The notes below the pieces were generated by a model. It was not told the origin of the DNA. It was given only the letters and a program-made list of their open reading frames with translations, and ran no database searches. From Entomortierella parvispora (lineage: Eukaryota > Mortierellomycota > Mortierellomycetes > Mortierellales > Mortierellaceae): DNA of 64,000 nt. Each line of letters starts with the position of its first letter. The first letter of the stretch is position 1. The position numbers and the translations under genes were made by a program. Shown here in pieces: positions 1 to 8,327 of the stretch. The stretch spans positions 682,001 through 746,000 of the forward strand of contig OY752146.1 of assembly GCA_963573315.1 (NCBI GenBank), in the 5' to 3' direction.

Positions 1-346
1 GCAGCTCAAGTTGTCTTTGCTCCTTCTCAACGTAAAAAAGATGGTTGCCACGTTGAAGATCCCCGTGGAGCCAATGCATTCCGCGTGGTTGCGAGAAGGC
101 TTTGAGTACCCTACTAAGCACAATGAGGTTGAGCACCCGTTGGATCCCGTCGACGTTAGTGTGCTTGTTGAGGATGGCAATGCAATGGCCAAGCTACAAG
201 AAGAATTCCTTAGCCTTGCCCTTGGTAATGTCGATATCGCGATGAAACCCCCCAAGAAGAAACTGCCCGGTATTATCATCGAGATTCCCGCGATGAAGAA
301 GCAACCAATGGAAGTTGATGGAGATGACGAGGATGAGGACTTGTAG
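1..346 (+). CDS. Acidic-tailed protein of unknown family, 5' end outside window
   Basis: The reading frame is open from the left edge (first codon at base 2) to a TAG at 344-346, so only the C-terminal part (about 114 residues) is present and its real start lies upstream. The visible protein has no domain I recognise. It ends in a short basic stretch (PPKKK), an isoleucine-rich segment (GIIIEIP) and a very acidic tail (DGDDEDEDL). It is followed 105 bp later by another same-strand acidic protein, and the pair could have been co-acquired. No intron signal is needed. It may be a host gene or part of integrated viral or mobile DNA; the sequence does not decide this. Confidence 0.5.
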   Translation, partial: QLKLSLLLLNVKKMVATLKIPVEPMHSAWLREGFEYPTKHNEVEHPLDPVDVSVLVEDGNAMAKLQEEFLSLALGNVDIAMKPPKKKLPGIIIEIPAMKKQPMEVDGDDEDEDL

Positions 347-451
347 TAGGGATGAGACTTTTTAAAAAACCAAGATTGGGTGGTAATTGATCAAGTGGTC
401 TTTGGCGAGCCAGTGCAAGGTATCACACCTCACATCGCATTCAAAACAACA

Positions 452-1549
452 ATGTACGTTCAGTTGACCATTGAGCTAGTTTCCAAAGCTATCGAGCAGC
501 TTTGCACTAACAAAGGAATGGATATAACCATGAAAGATGTAAAGAAGATTTTTACTGCCCTCGTTGACGACGACGAGGTTGAGAAGTTCCACTTCTGTGG
601 AGCCAAGTGCAAGTCCAAGCGTACTTGCATGAAAGTGGTTCACGGAGAAGGATACAAGTGCCATGTACACGACCCCAGGCGCAAGTGCAAAGGCGCCACC
701 AACAAAGGTGCTTCTTGCGGTAGTGTCGCGAAGATTGGCGAAGAATATTGCTGGAGGCATGGAGATCAAGCACAAAATCGCAAAGAAAAAAGAGAGAAGG
801 TGCAACCAAAGCTCGATCCGAGCAAGTGGCCTCTTCATCCCGATTATGTGGGCTATGACGAAGATGCTGCCAATGATGAGGCACCCAAAAGAACCAAAAG
901 GCGTACCAAGACGCAGCCTCATACACCAAAGGAAGTGGTGGACTCGGAAGAAAGCAGTGAGGAAGAGGCACCTCAAAGGAAGATGGATCGCAAGAGTTCC
1001 AAGACGCGGTCCAAAGTGGAGAGCAGTGACGATGAAAATGGTGAACAACTTGCGATGAGTTCCAAGGTCTTCAACATGACCTCAACGAAGGATGCGATGC
1101 CAAAGAAAAAGACATGGATGGAATGGAATGAGCTGTTTGAGTACTCTACGAACTACGTTGTCAACAACAAGCTCATCCTCAAGGTACGAGGAGAAGATTT
1201 GGTCTATGGGTTGGTAACTCCTGAGGTTCTAGCAGGTGACGAGGAAATGCAACCGATGACTCCTAAGGAGCGAAAAATCGTCTTTGTCATGGGGTTGTCC
1301 TCCATGAACGATGATGACCGTGAGGATTTCGTGAAGAGATTGCAAGATGAAGAAGAAACGAGTGAGGATGAGGAAACGAGTGACGATGAAGACACGAGTG
1401 ACGATGAAGACATGAGCGAGGATGAGGACACGAGTGAGGATGAGGACACGAGTGAGGATGAGGACTCGAGTGAGGATGAAGAACCACCAAAGTCCAAGTC
1501 CATTCGTCGTAAAGTAACAGTGGAAACTGAGGATGAATGCGAAGAGTAG
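452..1549 (+). CDS. Protein with two Cys/His zinc motifs and an acidic Ser/Thr-Asp-Glu repeat tail
   Basis: A 365-residue ORF using the first good ATG (452); the frame is open upstream to 380 but without an ATG. Residues about 48-75 (CGAKC...CHVH) and 79-104 (CKGATNKGASC...YCWRHG) are two consecutive Cys/His clusters. The second fits the small CxGxTKxGxxC...YCxxH zinc motif seen in phage, viral and some eukaryotic proteins (the DUF5763 type, from memory). The middle is basic (KRTKRRTKTQ) with acidic patches, and the C-terminus holds about nine imperfect copies of a five-residue ED-ED-TS unit, encoded by 15-bp DNA repeats at about 1355-1480. It has no intron. It lies beside another acidic-tailed protein and a truncated retroelement. 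A nucleic-acid-binding role is plausible from the zinc motifs and charge pattern but unproven. Confidence 0.6.
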   Translation: MYVQLTIELVSKAIEQLCTNKGMDITMKDVKKIFTALVDDDEVEKFHFCGAKCKSKRTCMKVVHGEGYKCHVHDPRRKCKGATNKGASCGSVAKIGEEYCWRHGDQAQNRKEKREKVQPKLDPSKWPLHPDYVGYDEDAANDEAPKRTKRRTKTQPHTPKEVVDSEESSEEEAPQRKMDRKSSKTRSKVESSDDENGEQLAMSSKVFNMTSTKDAMPKKKTWMEWNELFEYSTNYVVNNKLILKVRGEDLVYGLVTPEVLAGDEEMQPMTPKERKIVFVMGLSSMNDDDREDFVKRLQDEEETSEDEETSDDEDTSDDEDMSEDEDTSEDEDTSEDEDSSEDEEPPKSKSIRRKVTVETEDECEE

Positions 1550-2113
1550 GTTCTTTCGTTGGGAACAGTATCCGTAGAAGATGAACGTAATAGTAGTTCC
1601 TCTACCAATTCTTCTCAGTCCACTCAAGGGGAGTATGCTGCTTTGCTTTATCACCAAGGCGACCTTTCAACTCCACGGGCAAATACGTTGTCTTTGGCAT
1701 CTTTGGACCGTTTGACGAGATCCATTGCTACCATTGACCAAGAGTATTCGTCCATCTTGCGCCATGTAAAGCGAGTGTTTGTGATAATTCTTGCAACAAG
1801 TCCATGCAGTTTTATCAAACCATCGTAGAAGCGAAAGAGTGTCGACATTTTTGCACAATTGCAGCTTGAATGCCATCTTTTGCCACTGAATTAAATCCTT
1901 CGTTGCAAATCTCGCCACTGTACTTCTTGGACGTGCTACTTCAACCATTTTGCCTTTCACACCTCTTATTCGCCTTTGAGAGCAGATGGAAAGTACATTG
2001 GTGAAGGGTTTCTCTTGCTTGTTTACGCTTCGAGCAATACTTCCCTCGCGAGGTTAAGGGGTGTACGTCAACTTTTGCTACTCAAGTCAGCCTTGAAGGA
2101 CATTGGATGCTTT
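1550..2113 (+). other. Relic coding sequence between acidic gene and truncated retroelement
   Basis: Immediately after the TAG at 1547-1549 the same frame stays open to 1828 without an ATG. It encodes a serine-rich then leucine-rich stretch (LASLDRLTRSIATIDQEYSS) that looks protein-like. A shift of frame near 1785 keeps a further stretch open to about 1868. This could be the remains of a separate gene or of a longer version of the upstream protein. From about 1870 to 2113 I see no supportable gene. The junction with the truncated gypsy element lies near 2110-2150. Confidence 0.3.
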
Positions 2114-5100
2114 TTAAAAACCTTGCCGGGGATATTGTCCTTGAAAGGTCGCCCATCCTGTAAGCATGGAATTCAGATCCTTTTGGGTATGAATGTATAT
2201 AAGAGCGCGGTGGTCAGTATAGAGTGTAAAATGTCTGCCCCACAAGTAATAATGAAACTTTGTAAGTGCGAAAACGATACCCAGTAATTCTTTTTGGGTT
2301 GCTGAGTAGCGACGTTCTCGGTCCTGTAGTGATCGTGCCATGAACGATATATACCTGTTCTGCCATTTCTTCTTGGATTCGTTATATACTCGTTGGTATA
2401 GCACCGCTGCGACGCCCACGTTGGATGCATCAGTGGCAACGTAGAACATCAGTGAAAAATCCGGGAAGTGCAGGATGGGAGCCATGCTCAGTAATTTTTT
2501 AAAAGCATTGAAGGCGTCCAGTTCATCCTGATTGAGCTTGAAAGGTTTTGTCTCGTGCCTTAATTTGTCTAATGGTGCCGCTAGTGTACTGAACAGCGGA
2601 ATAAACTCCCGGAAGAAATTGAAGGTGCCCATGTATGATTGTACTTGAGTGCCCGTCGTTGGGGGTACCCATTGCTCGATATTGGCAAGCTTGGTGGGGT
2701 CGACACGCTTACCAGCTAAGTCCACCACGAAGCCCAAGAGGACAATTTGTGTGGCATAGAAATGCGACTTATCCGGGTTGATAATTAGGTTAGCTTTTGT
2801 AAGCCGCTCAATTACGCATTTGACATGTTCTGCATGCTCCTCTCTGGTCTTAGAGAAAATGACGATGTCGTCGATAAAAACCAACACGAAAGGCAAGTCG
2901 CCCAGGATGCGCGTCATTCCACGTTGGAAAATACTGGAGAGAGGTTTTAGTCCGAACGGGGCTCGCCGGAACATATACTGAATTCCACGGTGCATAAAGG
3001 CCGTCAGTGGTTGGTGGCCTGCTTCAATAGGTAGGCGATGATAAGCTTGCGTAAGATCAATTGTGGAATATATTGCATGCCCTCCAATTTGTTGCAGGAT
3101 ATCCAATATCAATGGTACAGGGTGATTGTCATCCTTGAGTAGCTTGTTCAAGGGTCGTGGATCGAGACAGACTCGCCATTTCGTTTTATTGCCTAGTAGG
3201 TCTTTCTTGGCCGCCAGAGTCAACGTATTGTTGTGGCGATTATTGGCCGGCGCATGTGTGATGACTCCATCCTTAAGCCATTTGTCAACTTGCTCATCGA
3301 AGATATGTTGCTGCTGTTCGGCGAATTTTCTTGGCCGGCGATACACCGTGGTACCTTCTGGAACGTCTAGGAAGACATGCATTTCAGGTAGTGTGCAGTG
3401 GCTATCCAGAGGAATTTGGGCATTGCCGTGTAACGCTCCCTCAATTTCGTTCATAAATTGTGCCTTACACTTTTTGAATTTGTCCGTAAGTTCTTCATCT
3501 GGAGTTTCTAGAGGTAGCGTCGATGGCTTCTCGTCCGGTATCGGAGGTGGGAGGGTATGTGCGTGTGCACGACCATCTGCTATGCCTCCAATGGTGAACC
3601 CGAGTTTGTTGAATAAATCCATTCCGATGACGAAAGGATACTGCAAGTCAAAGACTTCGAATGAAGTGAGCAAGAAGTGTTCGTTACACTCTATCTCTAT
3701 CTGTTCCGTTGTTCCTGTACGGGCCACATGCATTTCCTTGTGTCCTAGGAATATATTTCCGTGTGCTTTGTTCACATTTAGTTTGAGGTTGTCTACGATT
3801 GATTTGTCAATGAAGGACTTGGTAGCTCCTGAGTCAAGTAGAGCTTCAAACTGATACCCTTCGAAGTAGATAGGTACTATTAATCTGGAGTCAGCATCCT
3901 TTTCATCTACGAGTTCGTTGTACACGATTGTTTCATGAGTACTCAATTGTTCTTCGTTTATTGTCATACTGCCTTGTAACTCTGTACTTCCCCTGCCTGC
4001 GTGCCCCAATATGGAATCAGTCAGATGAATTAACTTGATGAAATTTTCTTCCAGTATCGGTGGTACGTCCTTAGCCTGAGGTGAGTTAAGGGCAGAAGTT
4101 AGCATGTTGAAGTGAAGATCTTGGTAAGGCTTCCATGCTTTTCCGCGAAGTATATGAAGAGGGTTCTTACGATAGTTACGGTCTCGTGAGTTATTATTAT
4201 CCTGGTCTTCTCGACGGTTACGAGAATCAGATTGGTAGGGTTCATAGCGACCTGATCCTCGGGCAGAATACCCTGGGTTCTTGTGGTCGGCTCTGTCCCG
4301 GTTGTCATTATAATTGTTTGAGCGACCTCTGCTCCGTTCTTCGTTCATACGTGTGCGGCACTTGTCCATTGAGTGACCAGGTTTACGGCAGTATTCGCAT
4401 TCAAAGTGGTTTTTTGTGGTATGGTTACCGTTCTTCTTGCAGGTGTCACAGTACAATCCTTTGGTTCCGGCGGTATCCTTGACAGCCTTTTGATCATTGA
4501 TGGGCACCAAAGGGGCGCGGAAGTCATCGCGTGCATTGCTGGGCCCTGTGAGTTTACTCAAGGCGGCGCAGAAATCGCTGATAGTAAGAGGACTGTCCGG
4601 CAGCTGCACCAAGTGGCGGTTAGCCATCTGGAACCGGGAATTAACAGTGTCCATCTCCTGGGATGAAATGCCTTGACGCAGTAGGGTGAGGATGAGGTCG
4701 TTGTCATCTTGAATGCGGTACACTCTGGTAGCGCGCGCGATACGGTGGGCGTAGTGACGGTACGGTTCCCCTTGATGGCGGCCAAAGTTGGTCAGGTTAG
4801 ACAAGGCTGCCTCTCGCTCTTCAGTGGTTAAGCAAGTTTCGAAGAATGTTCTTTCCAGGTAATCGATGGTGATCACCTCTTGATTGTCTGCAAAGATGGC
4901 CTTGAGTTTGTCGTGAAAATGTTGGCTCAGAACAAGATAGCACAGGTACCTGTCACCATGAGATCGGAGGTAGGTTTCTCCAAGGTATGGCACCACTTCT
5001 CGTTCGAAGTGAGCCCACCAGTCATAAGCGGATTTAGTATCAGCTTCTCCAAATCGCTTCCATTGAGGCAGTGGCTTGACTGGAAATCCTGCTTCAGAGC

Positions 5101-5764
5101 GCATTGGTCCTTGCGGTGTCGAGGAAGCAGCGTTGCTGTCTTGAGCCGGTGCCTGCTGACTTGCCCACTGTGCGGGAACAGGCTGGCGCATGTCACACAG
5201 CATACGATAATTTATCTCCAAGGCGTCGTGCCTTTGCTTAATCATCATAAGTTTCTTCCTGTACTCATTCGTCTTCCCTTGATCCAGGTCGAGAGTCGTA
5301 TTGGTAATTTCATTACGTGCGATGAGGATCGTGTATGACCGCATTTGTTGCTTGGCGGTGGTCATTGCCAAGTGCATTGTTGCGATCTCATGTTCTAGTT
5401 GCTCATCTGAGAATAGCACAAGATCGTCTTCCTGAGGAGGCGTGGTTACGGCGCCTGTGATTGACATTGGCATCCCAGGCTGGCGCTTAGGGATTGAAGG
5501 CAGCTGTGAAGGCAGTGTTCCTTCAAATGTCGTGACTTCGTCGTCGATATCCATACTCTCAGCTGTTGCCTCGTTGCAGGGTTCTGTCACGGAAGTGGCG
5601 GTGGTAGCGAAGGTAGCATTGGCAGCATCAGTAGCTGAAGTAGCATCACCTGTGTTGGCGATCTGTCCAAGGTTGGGTGCGGGCTGAGCACTAGTAGCCG
5701 ACGCCACAGGGATGACTACCGCCGTCAGACGGGCACGGTTGACCTTTGGGGTGTATTTCGTCAT
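2114..5764 (-). CDS. Ty3/gypsy Gag-Pol polyprotein, 3'-truncated (element W)
   Basis: A single uninterrupted 1216-residue frame. Order: Gag (about 1-440), one CCHC zinc knuckle (CEYCRKPGHSMDKC, near residues 456-469), an aspartic protease with an intact active site (ALLDSGATKSF, near 650), reverse transcriptase (CLDPRPLNK, then FIDDIVIF in place of the usual YVDD), and the start of RNase H (YVATDAS, YTDHRAL). The protein then runs into unrelated sequence (GWATFQGQ...) and stops. Integrase and any chromodomain are missing, and no integrase-like sequence follows at lower coordinates. Gag, protease and RT have no stops or frameshifts, so the truncation is recent or the ORF has been retained. No matching LTR pair was found around it. 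In-frame Gag-Pol fusion is common in some fungal Ty3 lineages. Confidence 0.9.
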   Translation of the reverse strand: MTKYTPKVNRARLTAVVIPVASATSAQPAPNLGQIANTGDATSATDAANATFATTATSVTEPCNEATAESMDIDDEVTTFEGTLPSQLPSIPKRQPGMPMSITGAVTTPPQEDDLVLFSDEQLEHEIATMHLAMTTAKQQMRSYTILIARNEITNTTLDLDQGKTNEYRKKLMMIKQRHDALEINYRMLCDMRQPVPAQWASQQAPAQDSNAASSTPQGPMRSEAGFPVKPLPQWKRFGEADTKSAYDWWAHFEREVVPYLGETYLRSHGDRYLCYLVLSQHFHDKLKAIFADNQEVITIDYLERTFFETCLTTEEREAALSNLTNFGRHQGEPYRHYAHRIARATRVYRIQDDNDLILTLLRQGISSQEMDTVNSRFQMANRHLVQLPDSPLTISDFCAALSKLTGPSNARDDFRAPLVPINDQKAVKDTAGTKGLYCDTCKKNGNHTTKNHFECEYCRKPGHSMDKCRTRMNEERSRGRSNNYNDNRDRADHKNPGYSARGSGRYEPYQSDSRNRREDQDNNNSRDRNYRKNPLHILRGKAWKPYQDLHFNMLTSALNSPQAKDVPPILEENFIKLIHLTDSILGHAGRGSTELQGSMTINEEQLSTHETIVYNELVDEKDADSRLIVPIYFEGYQFEALLDSGATKSFIDKSIVDNLKLNVNKAHGNIFLGHKEMHVARTGTTEQIEIECNEHFLLTSFEVFDLQYPFVIGMDLFNKLGFTIGGIADGRAHAHTLPPPIPDEKPSTLPLETPDEELTDKFKKCKAQFMNEIEGALHGNAQIPLDSHCTLPEMHVFLDVPEGTTVYRRPRKFAEQQQHIFDEQVDKWLKDGVITHAPANNRHNNTLTLAAKKDLLGNKTKWRVCLDPRPLNKLLKDDNHPVPLILDILQQIGGHAIYSTIDLTQAYHRLPIEAGHQPLTAFMHRGIQYMFRRAPFGLKPLSSIFQRGMTRILGDLPFVLVFIDDIVIFSKTREEHAEHVKCVIERLTKANLIINPDKSHFYATQIVLLGFVVDLAGKRVDPTKLANIEQWVPPTTGTQVQSYMGTFNFFREFIPLFSTLAAPLDKLRHETKPFKLNQDELDAFNAFKKLLSMAPILHFPDFSLMFYVATDASNVGVAAVLYQRVYNESKKKWQNRYISFMARSLQDRERRYSATQKELLGIVFALTKFHYYLWGRHFTLYTDHRALIYIHTQKDLNSMLTGWATFQGQYPRQGF

Positions 5765-6018
5765 GAGTGAGAATCCGATCTAGTAGATCCGAATGAATGA
5801 ATTGCGAATGAGTGAAATGGGAAAAAAAAACAACAGTCACAAAGTTGTCACGTGATGATGGGGTTCAGTGCGCTCGGTAGCTACAGCTGAGGGGAATCTA
5901 ACGAGCTGTTTCGTTTAGATGGATGGATTGGATTGATGGTCGGATGGGTGCTCCGAAGTTGAGTGCATGAGTATGCGGAATGGGGGCTAATTCCGGTGAA
6001 TCGGTGGTGAGATCAAGG
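5765..6018 (-). other. Leader/flank of element W, non-coding
   Basis: Upstream of the W start codon (higher coordinates on this strand). It holds an A9 run at 5822-5830 and tandem GAATGA-like words just before the ATG. It could be part of the W 5' LTR or leader, but no second copy exists in the window to prove it. Confidence 0.3.
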
Positions 6019-6229
6019 TTGATCCAAGTGAATTTCGTTGTTGATCCACGTTAATGGGTTGATCCAACTGAATGTCGTCGTTGATCCAAGTGAATGCCGT
6101 TGTTGATCCGGGTTAATGGGTTGATCCAACTGAATGTCGTCGTTGATCCAAGTGAATGCCGTTGTTGATCCGGGTTAATGGGTTGATCCAACTGAATGTC
6201 GTCGTTGATCCAAGTGAATGCCGTTGTTG
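6019..6229. repeat. 62-bp minisatellite, about 3.4 copies
   Basis: Two full 62-bp units (6059-6120, 6121-6182) are identical. A 47-bp partial third (6183-6229) follows, and a diverged 40-bp half unit (6019-6058) precedes. Each unit is itself three short blocks of 22+22+18 bp, each opening with TTGATCC. Near identity of the units implies recent expansion. No convincing coding potential: the ORFs across it are repeat artefacts. Confidence 0.9.
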
Positions 6230-6348
6230 ACAATGGATGTGGATGTGGATGACAATGGATGTGGATGTGGATGACAATGGATATGGATGACAATGGATGT
6301 GGATGACAATGGATGTGGATGTGGATGGATGTGGATGTGGATGGATGA
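6230..6348. repeat. GGATGT/GATGACAAT simple-sequence repeat
   Basis: An interrupted hexanucleotide-type array built from GGATGT and GATGACAAT words directly abuts the 62-bp minisatellite. The His/Pro-rich ORFs on the opposite strand are translations of this repeat and were not called. Confidence 0.85.
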
Positions 6349-6437
6349 GAGATCCTCTTCTTTACCGAAAAAAATAAAAAGTATACGGCACACAGAGTCG
6401 GTAAGAATGAGAGAGGGATCTCTTGATTTATTGTAAC

Positions 6438-6459
6438 GATCAGGTATATGTACCTGATC
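6438..6459 (-). terminator. Perfect palindrome over the stop codon of the 6440-6727 gene
   Basis: GATCAGGTA - TATG - TACCTGATC gives a 9-bp perfect stem with a 4-nt loop. It covers the TGA stop (6442-6440, minus strand) of the zinc-ribbon gene. A stem-loop exactly at a gene end resembles the hairpin transcript-end signals of mimivirus-like giant viruses, but the stem is shorter than those and the function is inferred. Confidence 0.35.
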
Positions 6460-6727
6460 GGGCCTCTGTGACTGCCTTGCCGCCAGCAGCATTATTTGGT
6501 TCCAAAATCTTTGCCTTTGCCACCAAATTATGCGACAGGCTTGTTTCCAGTTCTGCCACTCTTCCTTCGAGACAACTGTCCTGTGCATTTATGGGTTTTT
6601 TAGAGTGGTATCTCTCCTTCATATACGCCTTTTTGCATATTTTACATATACCTCTATCCGTTTTATAGAACTTGTGCTCGGACTTTGTCTTGCCGCAAGT
6701 AGAGCAATGTCTCTTTACATTGGCCAT
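6440..6727 (-). CDS. Small zinc-ribbon protein, paralogue of the 6987-7517 product
   Basis: Encodes 95 residues. The N-terminus is a zinc ribbon, C-S-T-C (8-11), a KFYK core, then C-K-I-C (28-31), followed by a basic AYMKERY-type stretch. This CxxC...FYK...CxxC pattern is widespread in phage, giant-virus and mobile-element proteins. Residues about 52-75 look helical and may form a short coiled coil. It is divergently transcribed from a second zinc-ribbon gene 259 bp away, the intervening DNA carrying a 31-bp repeat array. A/T-rich codon choice and lack of introns differ from the host genes further right. The C-terminal tail (after about residue 80) runs into a palindrome at the stop. Function unknown; nucleic-acid binding is a reasonable guess. 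Confidence 0.6.
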   Translation of the reverse strand: MANVKRHCSTCGKTKSEHKFYKTDRGICKICKKAYMKERYHSKKPINAQDSCLEGRVAELETSLSHNLVAKAKILEPNNAAGGKAVTEARSGTYT

Positions 6728-6824
6728 CTTGATATATTTTTACAATTGTTATTCAACGAATGTAAAGGAACAGTCACTCATACCAAGATACTTTGTGACA
6801 CACCATTTTCTGATAGTTTCAACA

Positions 6825-6944
6825 GAATGACAGAATTGCCAAGAACAATTCAGGTGAATGACAGAATTGCTTACAAAAATTCAGGTGAATGACAGAATTG
6901 CCAAGAACAATTCAGGTGAATGACAGAATTGCTTACAAAAATTC
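6825..6944. repeat. 31-bp repeats alternating A-B-A-B in a divergent promoter region
   Basis: Four 31-bp units (starting 6825, 6856, 6887, 6918) share GAATGACAGAATTGC and a terminal AATTC. Units 1 and 3 match each other, as do 2 and 4, so the array is a 62-bp higher-order duplication. It lies between the start codons of two divergent zinc-ribbon genes (6727 minus, 6987 plus) and could hold shared regulatory elements. Confidence 0.85.
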
Positions 6945-6986
6945 CCACATAAGTTTAAAAATATTAGATCACCACAAGCATATACC

Positions 6987-7517
6987 ATGGAAACAAAAAT
7001 CTGTACTTTATGTGAGAAAGAAAAGAAGATCAGCAAGTTTTATAAACACCGCAGACAGTGTAAAAAATGCTATCTGTCTACGAGAAGAAAACCTGTTGAT
7101 GAATCTCAAGACGAATCTGATAGAGATACACCTATCTCCGATGATGAAATATCTGACAAAAAAGCGTTGAAAACTATGGACACACACATTACAATTCTAA
7201 GTGTAAGTGCAGCACAAATGGATGAAAAATTGGAAACGATGGATGAAAGATTGGAAACGATGGAGGAAATGGCAAAAATTGGAACAACAGCCATAACAAA
7301 TATATTTAGCAAATTGGATACGAATCATGCACAAGTTGTTTGTTTGGATGGTTTAGATGAACTACGTGACAAAATAAGCCAATTGGAGACGAAAACAAGC
7401 AAATTGGAGGTGATGATACAAGACTTGCAATTAGAAAATAAGATCTTGGAACAAGACAAAGAAAATTTGCAGAAGCAGCTTACTGCGCGTGATAGCATAA
7501 TGTCATCGTTCAAATAA
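6987..7517 (+). CDS. Zinc-ribbon plus coiled-coil protein
   Basis: Encodes 176 residues from ATG 6987; it is the clearest gene in the AT-rich island. A zinc ribbon occupies residues 5-27 (C-T-L-C ... KFYK ... C-K-K-C), then an acidic linker (DESQDESDRD), then heptad-rich coiled coil: a methionine/leucine repeat (LETMDERLETMEEM) near 72-87 and a second coil (LETKTSKLEVMIQDLQLENK) near 130-150. The layout (zinc ribbon, acidic spacer, long coil) and the shared KFYK core make it a paralogue of the divergent gene at 6440-6727. Similar architectures are common among giant-virus proteins. Codons are strongly A/T-biased compared with the genes right of 23 kb. A horizontally acquired or endogenised viral gene is my preferred reading; an orphan fungal gene is the alternative. 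Confidence 0.7.
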   Translation: METKICTLCEKEKKISKFYKHRRQCKKCYLSTRRKPVDESQDESDRDTPISDDEISDKKALKTMDTHITILSVSAAQMDEKLETMDERLETMEEMAKIGTTAITNIFSKLDTNHAQVVCLDGLDELRDKISQLETKTSKLEVMIQDLQLENKILEQDKENLQKQLTARDSIMSSFK

Positions 7518-7614
7518 GTGCGAAATTGGAGAATAACTTGCAAGATGAGAAGGACGGAACAAACGTCTAAATGGAGGTTGCGGGGGGTCGAAACTCCGGT
7601 CCTGCTGAGCGTCG

Positions 7615-7635
7615 CAACAATTGTGGGAATTGTTG
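7615..7635 (-). terminator. Perfect 8-bp palindrome just past the stop of the 7642 relic gene
   Basis: CAACAATT - GTGGG - AATTGTTG, an 8-bp perfect stem with a 5-nt loop. It begins 7 nt beyond the TAA stop (7644-7642) of the minus-strand frame. Together with the palindrome at 6438-6459 this makes two gene-end hairpins in the same AT-rich island. Confidence 0.3.
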
Positions 7636-7641
7636 TGTATT

Positions 7642-7867
7642 TTAAAAGCTTATTTTCCACATCTCTCCTTCAGAGGACTGTTTGGGTTCCGAATTTAAGG
7701 GCATTTTGTCATCATCAACCAAATTTCCTTCCCGTTCCAACTTTCTTTTCACACTTGAGTTCGTTAATAACCCCATTATGTATTTGTAAAAAATATTCAC
7801 GATGAATATAAGCATATTATATCGCATGTTCGTTTCAGATGTTACACCACCCACATTTTCATCTACA
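7642..7867 (-). pseudogene. 3' part of a gene split by solo LTR A
   Basis: On the minus strand the frame is open from the LTR junction to TAA at 7644-7642. It contains a hydrophobic, possibly membrane-spanning stretch (MLIFIVNIFYKYIMGLL) and then a charged tail. Any start codon read in the current sequence lies inside the inserted LTR, so the original 5' portion is on the other side (8328-8532). The part nearest the insertion has lost its upstream frame. Function unknown. Confidence 0.45.
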
Positions 7868-7872
7868 TCCCT

Positions 7873-8322
7873 GTCACGATCAGACAAGACAGGAACAAGA
7901 AGGTGAAGGAAAGATGTGGTTTATTGTGAATTGCAGACTGAGAAACAAAGCAAGAGGACAGGGGGGGTTTATATACTAGAGAGTGATGAGGGCCTGGACC
8001 AGGCCTGCGTTGAGTCAGAGATGACACGGAAGAGTAGGATACATATCCGAGCAGGTACTAATCATAAGCCGGACCTATGAGTAGGGTCCGGGATGGCAAC
8101 ATAGGCGAAGGAGAATGAGATGGAGGTCCTGATAGGTGCGGCTGAGAGATACGTACTAAGGGTAGCTATAGCCCTAGGTCCAGAATCTGGACGCCAGGGT
8201 ACTCGTCGGAGATCAGAGGACAAGCCAATGAGTGCGGATACAGAGCCTAGGTTCGCGATGCTAGACCAGAGGTACAAGAGACGCGTACTTCGTACGATCT
8301 GAGTCTGCGACGTTTCGTGACA
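7873..8322 (-). repeat. Solo LTR of family X (LTR A), with 5-bp target duplication
   Basis: A 450-bp repeat beginning TGTCACG and ending CGTGACA, flanked on both sides by ATCCC (7868-7872 and 8323-8327). That is an intact target-site duplication with no internal element, the product of LTR-LTR recombination. It is homologous to LTRs B, C and D. A TATATAAA-type box and a downstream AATAAA-type signal (clearest in copy B) put its sense on the minus strand. Confidence 0.93.
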
Positions 8323-8327
8323 ATCCC

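Noticed and set aside
476-1657. Minus-strand ORFs opposite the zinc-motif gene
   Set aside because: They overlap the acidic repeat and mirror it (Ser- or His/Pro-rich), typical antisense shadows.
3126-3854. 242-codon plus-strand ORF inside element W
   Set aside because: It lies antisense to protease/RT coding sequence that matches family motifs; no start context or homology.
2114-5764. Calling W an intact autonomous element
   Set aside because: Integrase and LTRs are absent, so it cannot be complete despite the clean Gag-PR-RT frame.
6051-6588. His/Pro-rich minus-strand ORFs (80 and 137 codons)
   Set aside because: They are translations of the GGATGT and 62-bp repeats; composition follows the DNA repeat and there is no conserved feature.
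6825-6944. CRISPR-like spacing of short direct repeats
   Set aside because: Units abut with no unique spacers, and the organism is eukaryotic; it is a minisatellite.
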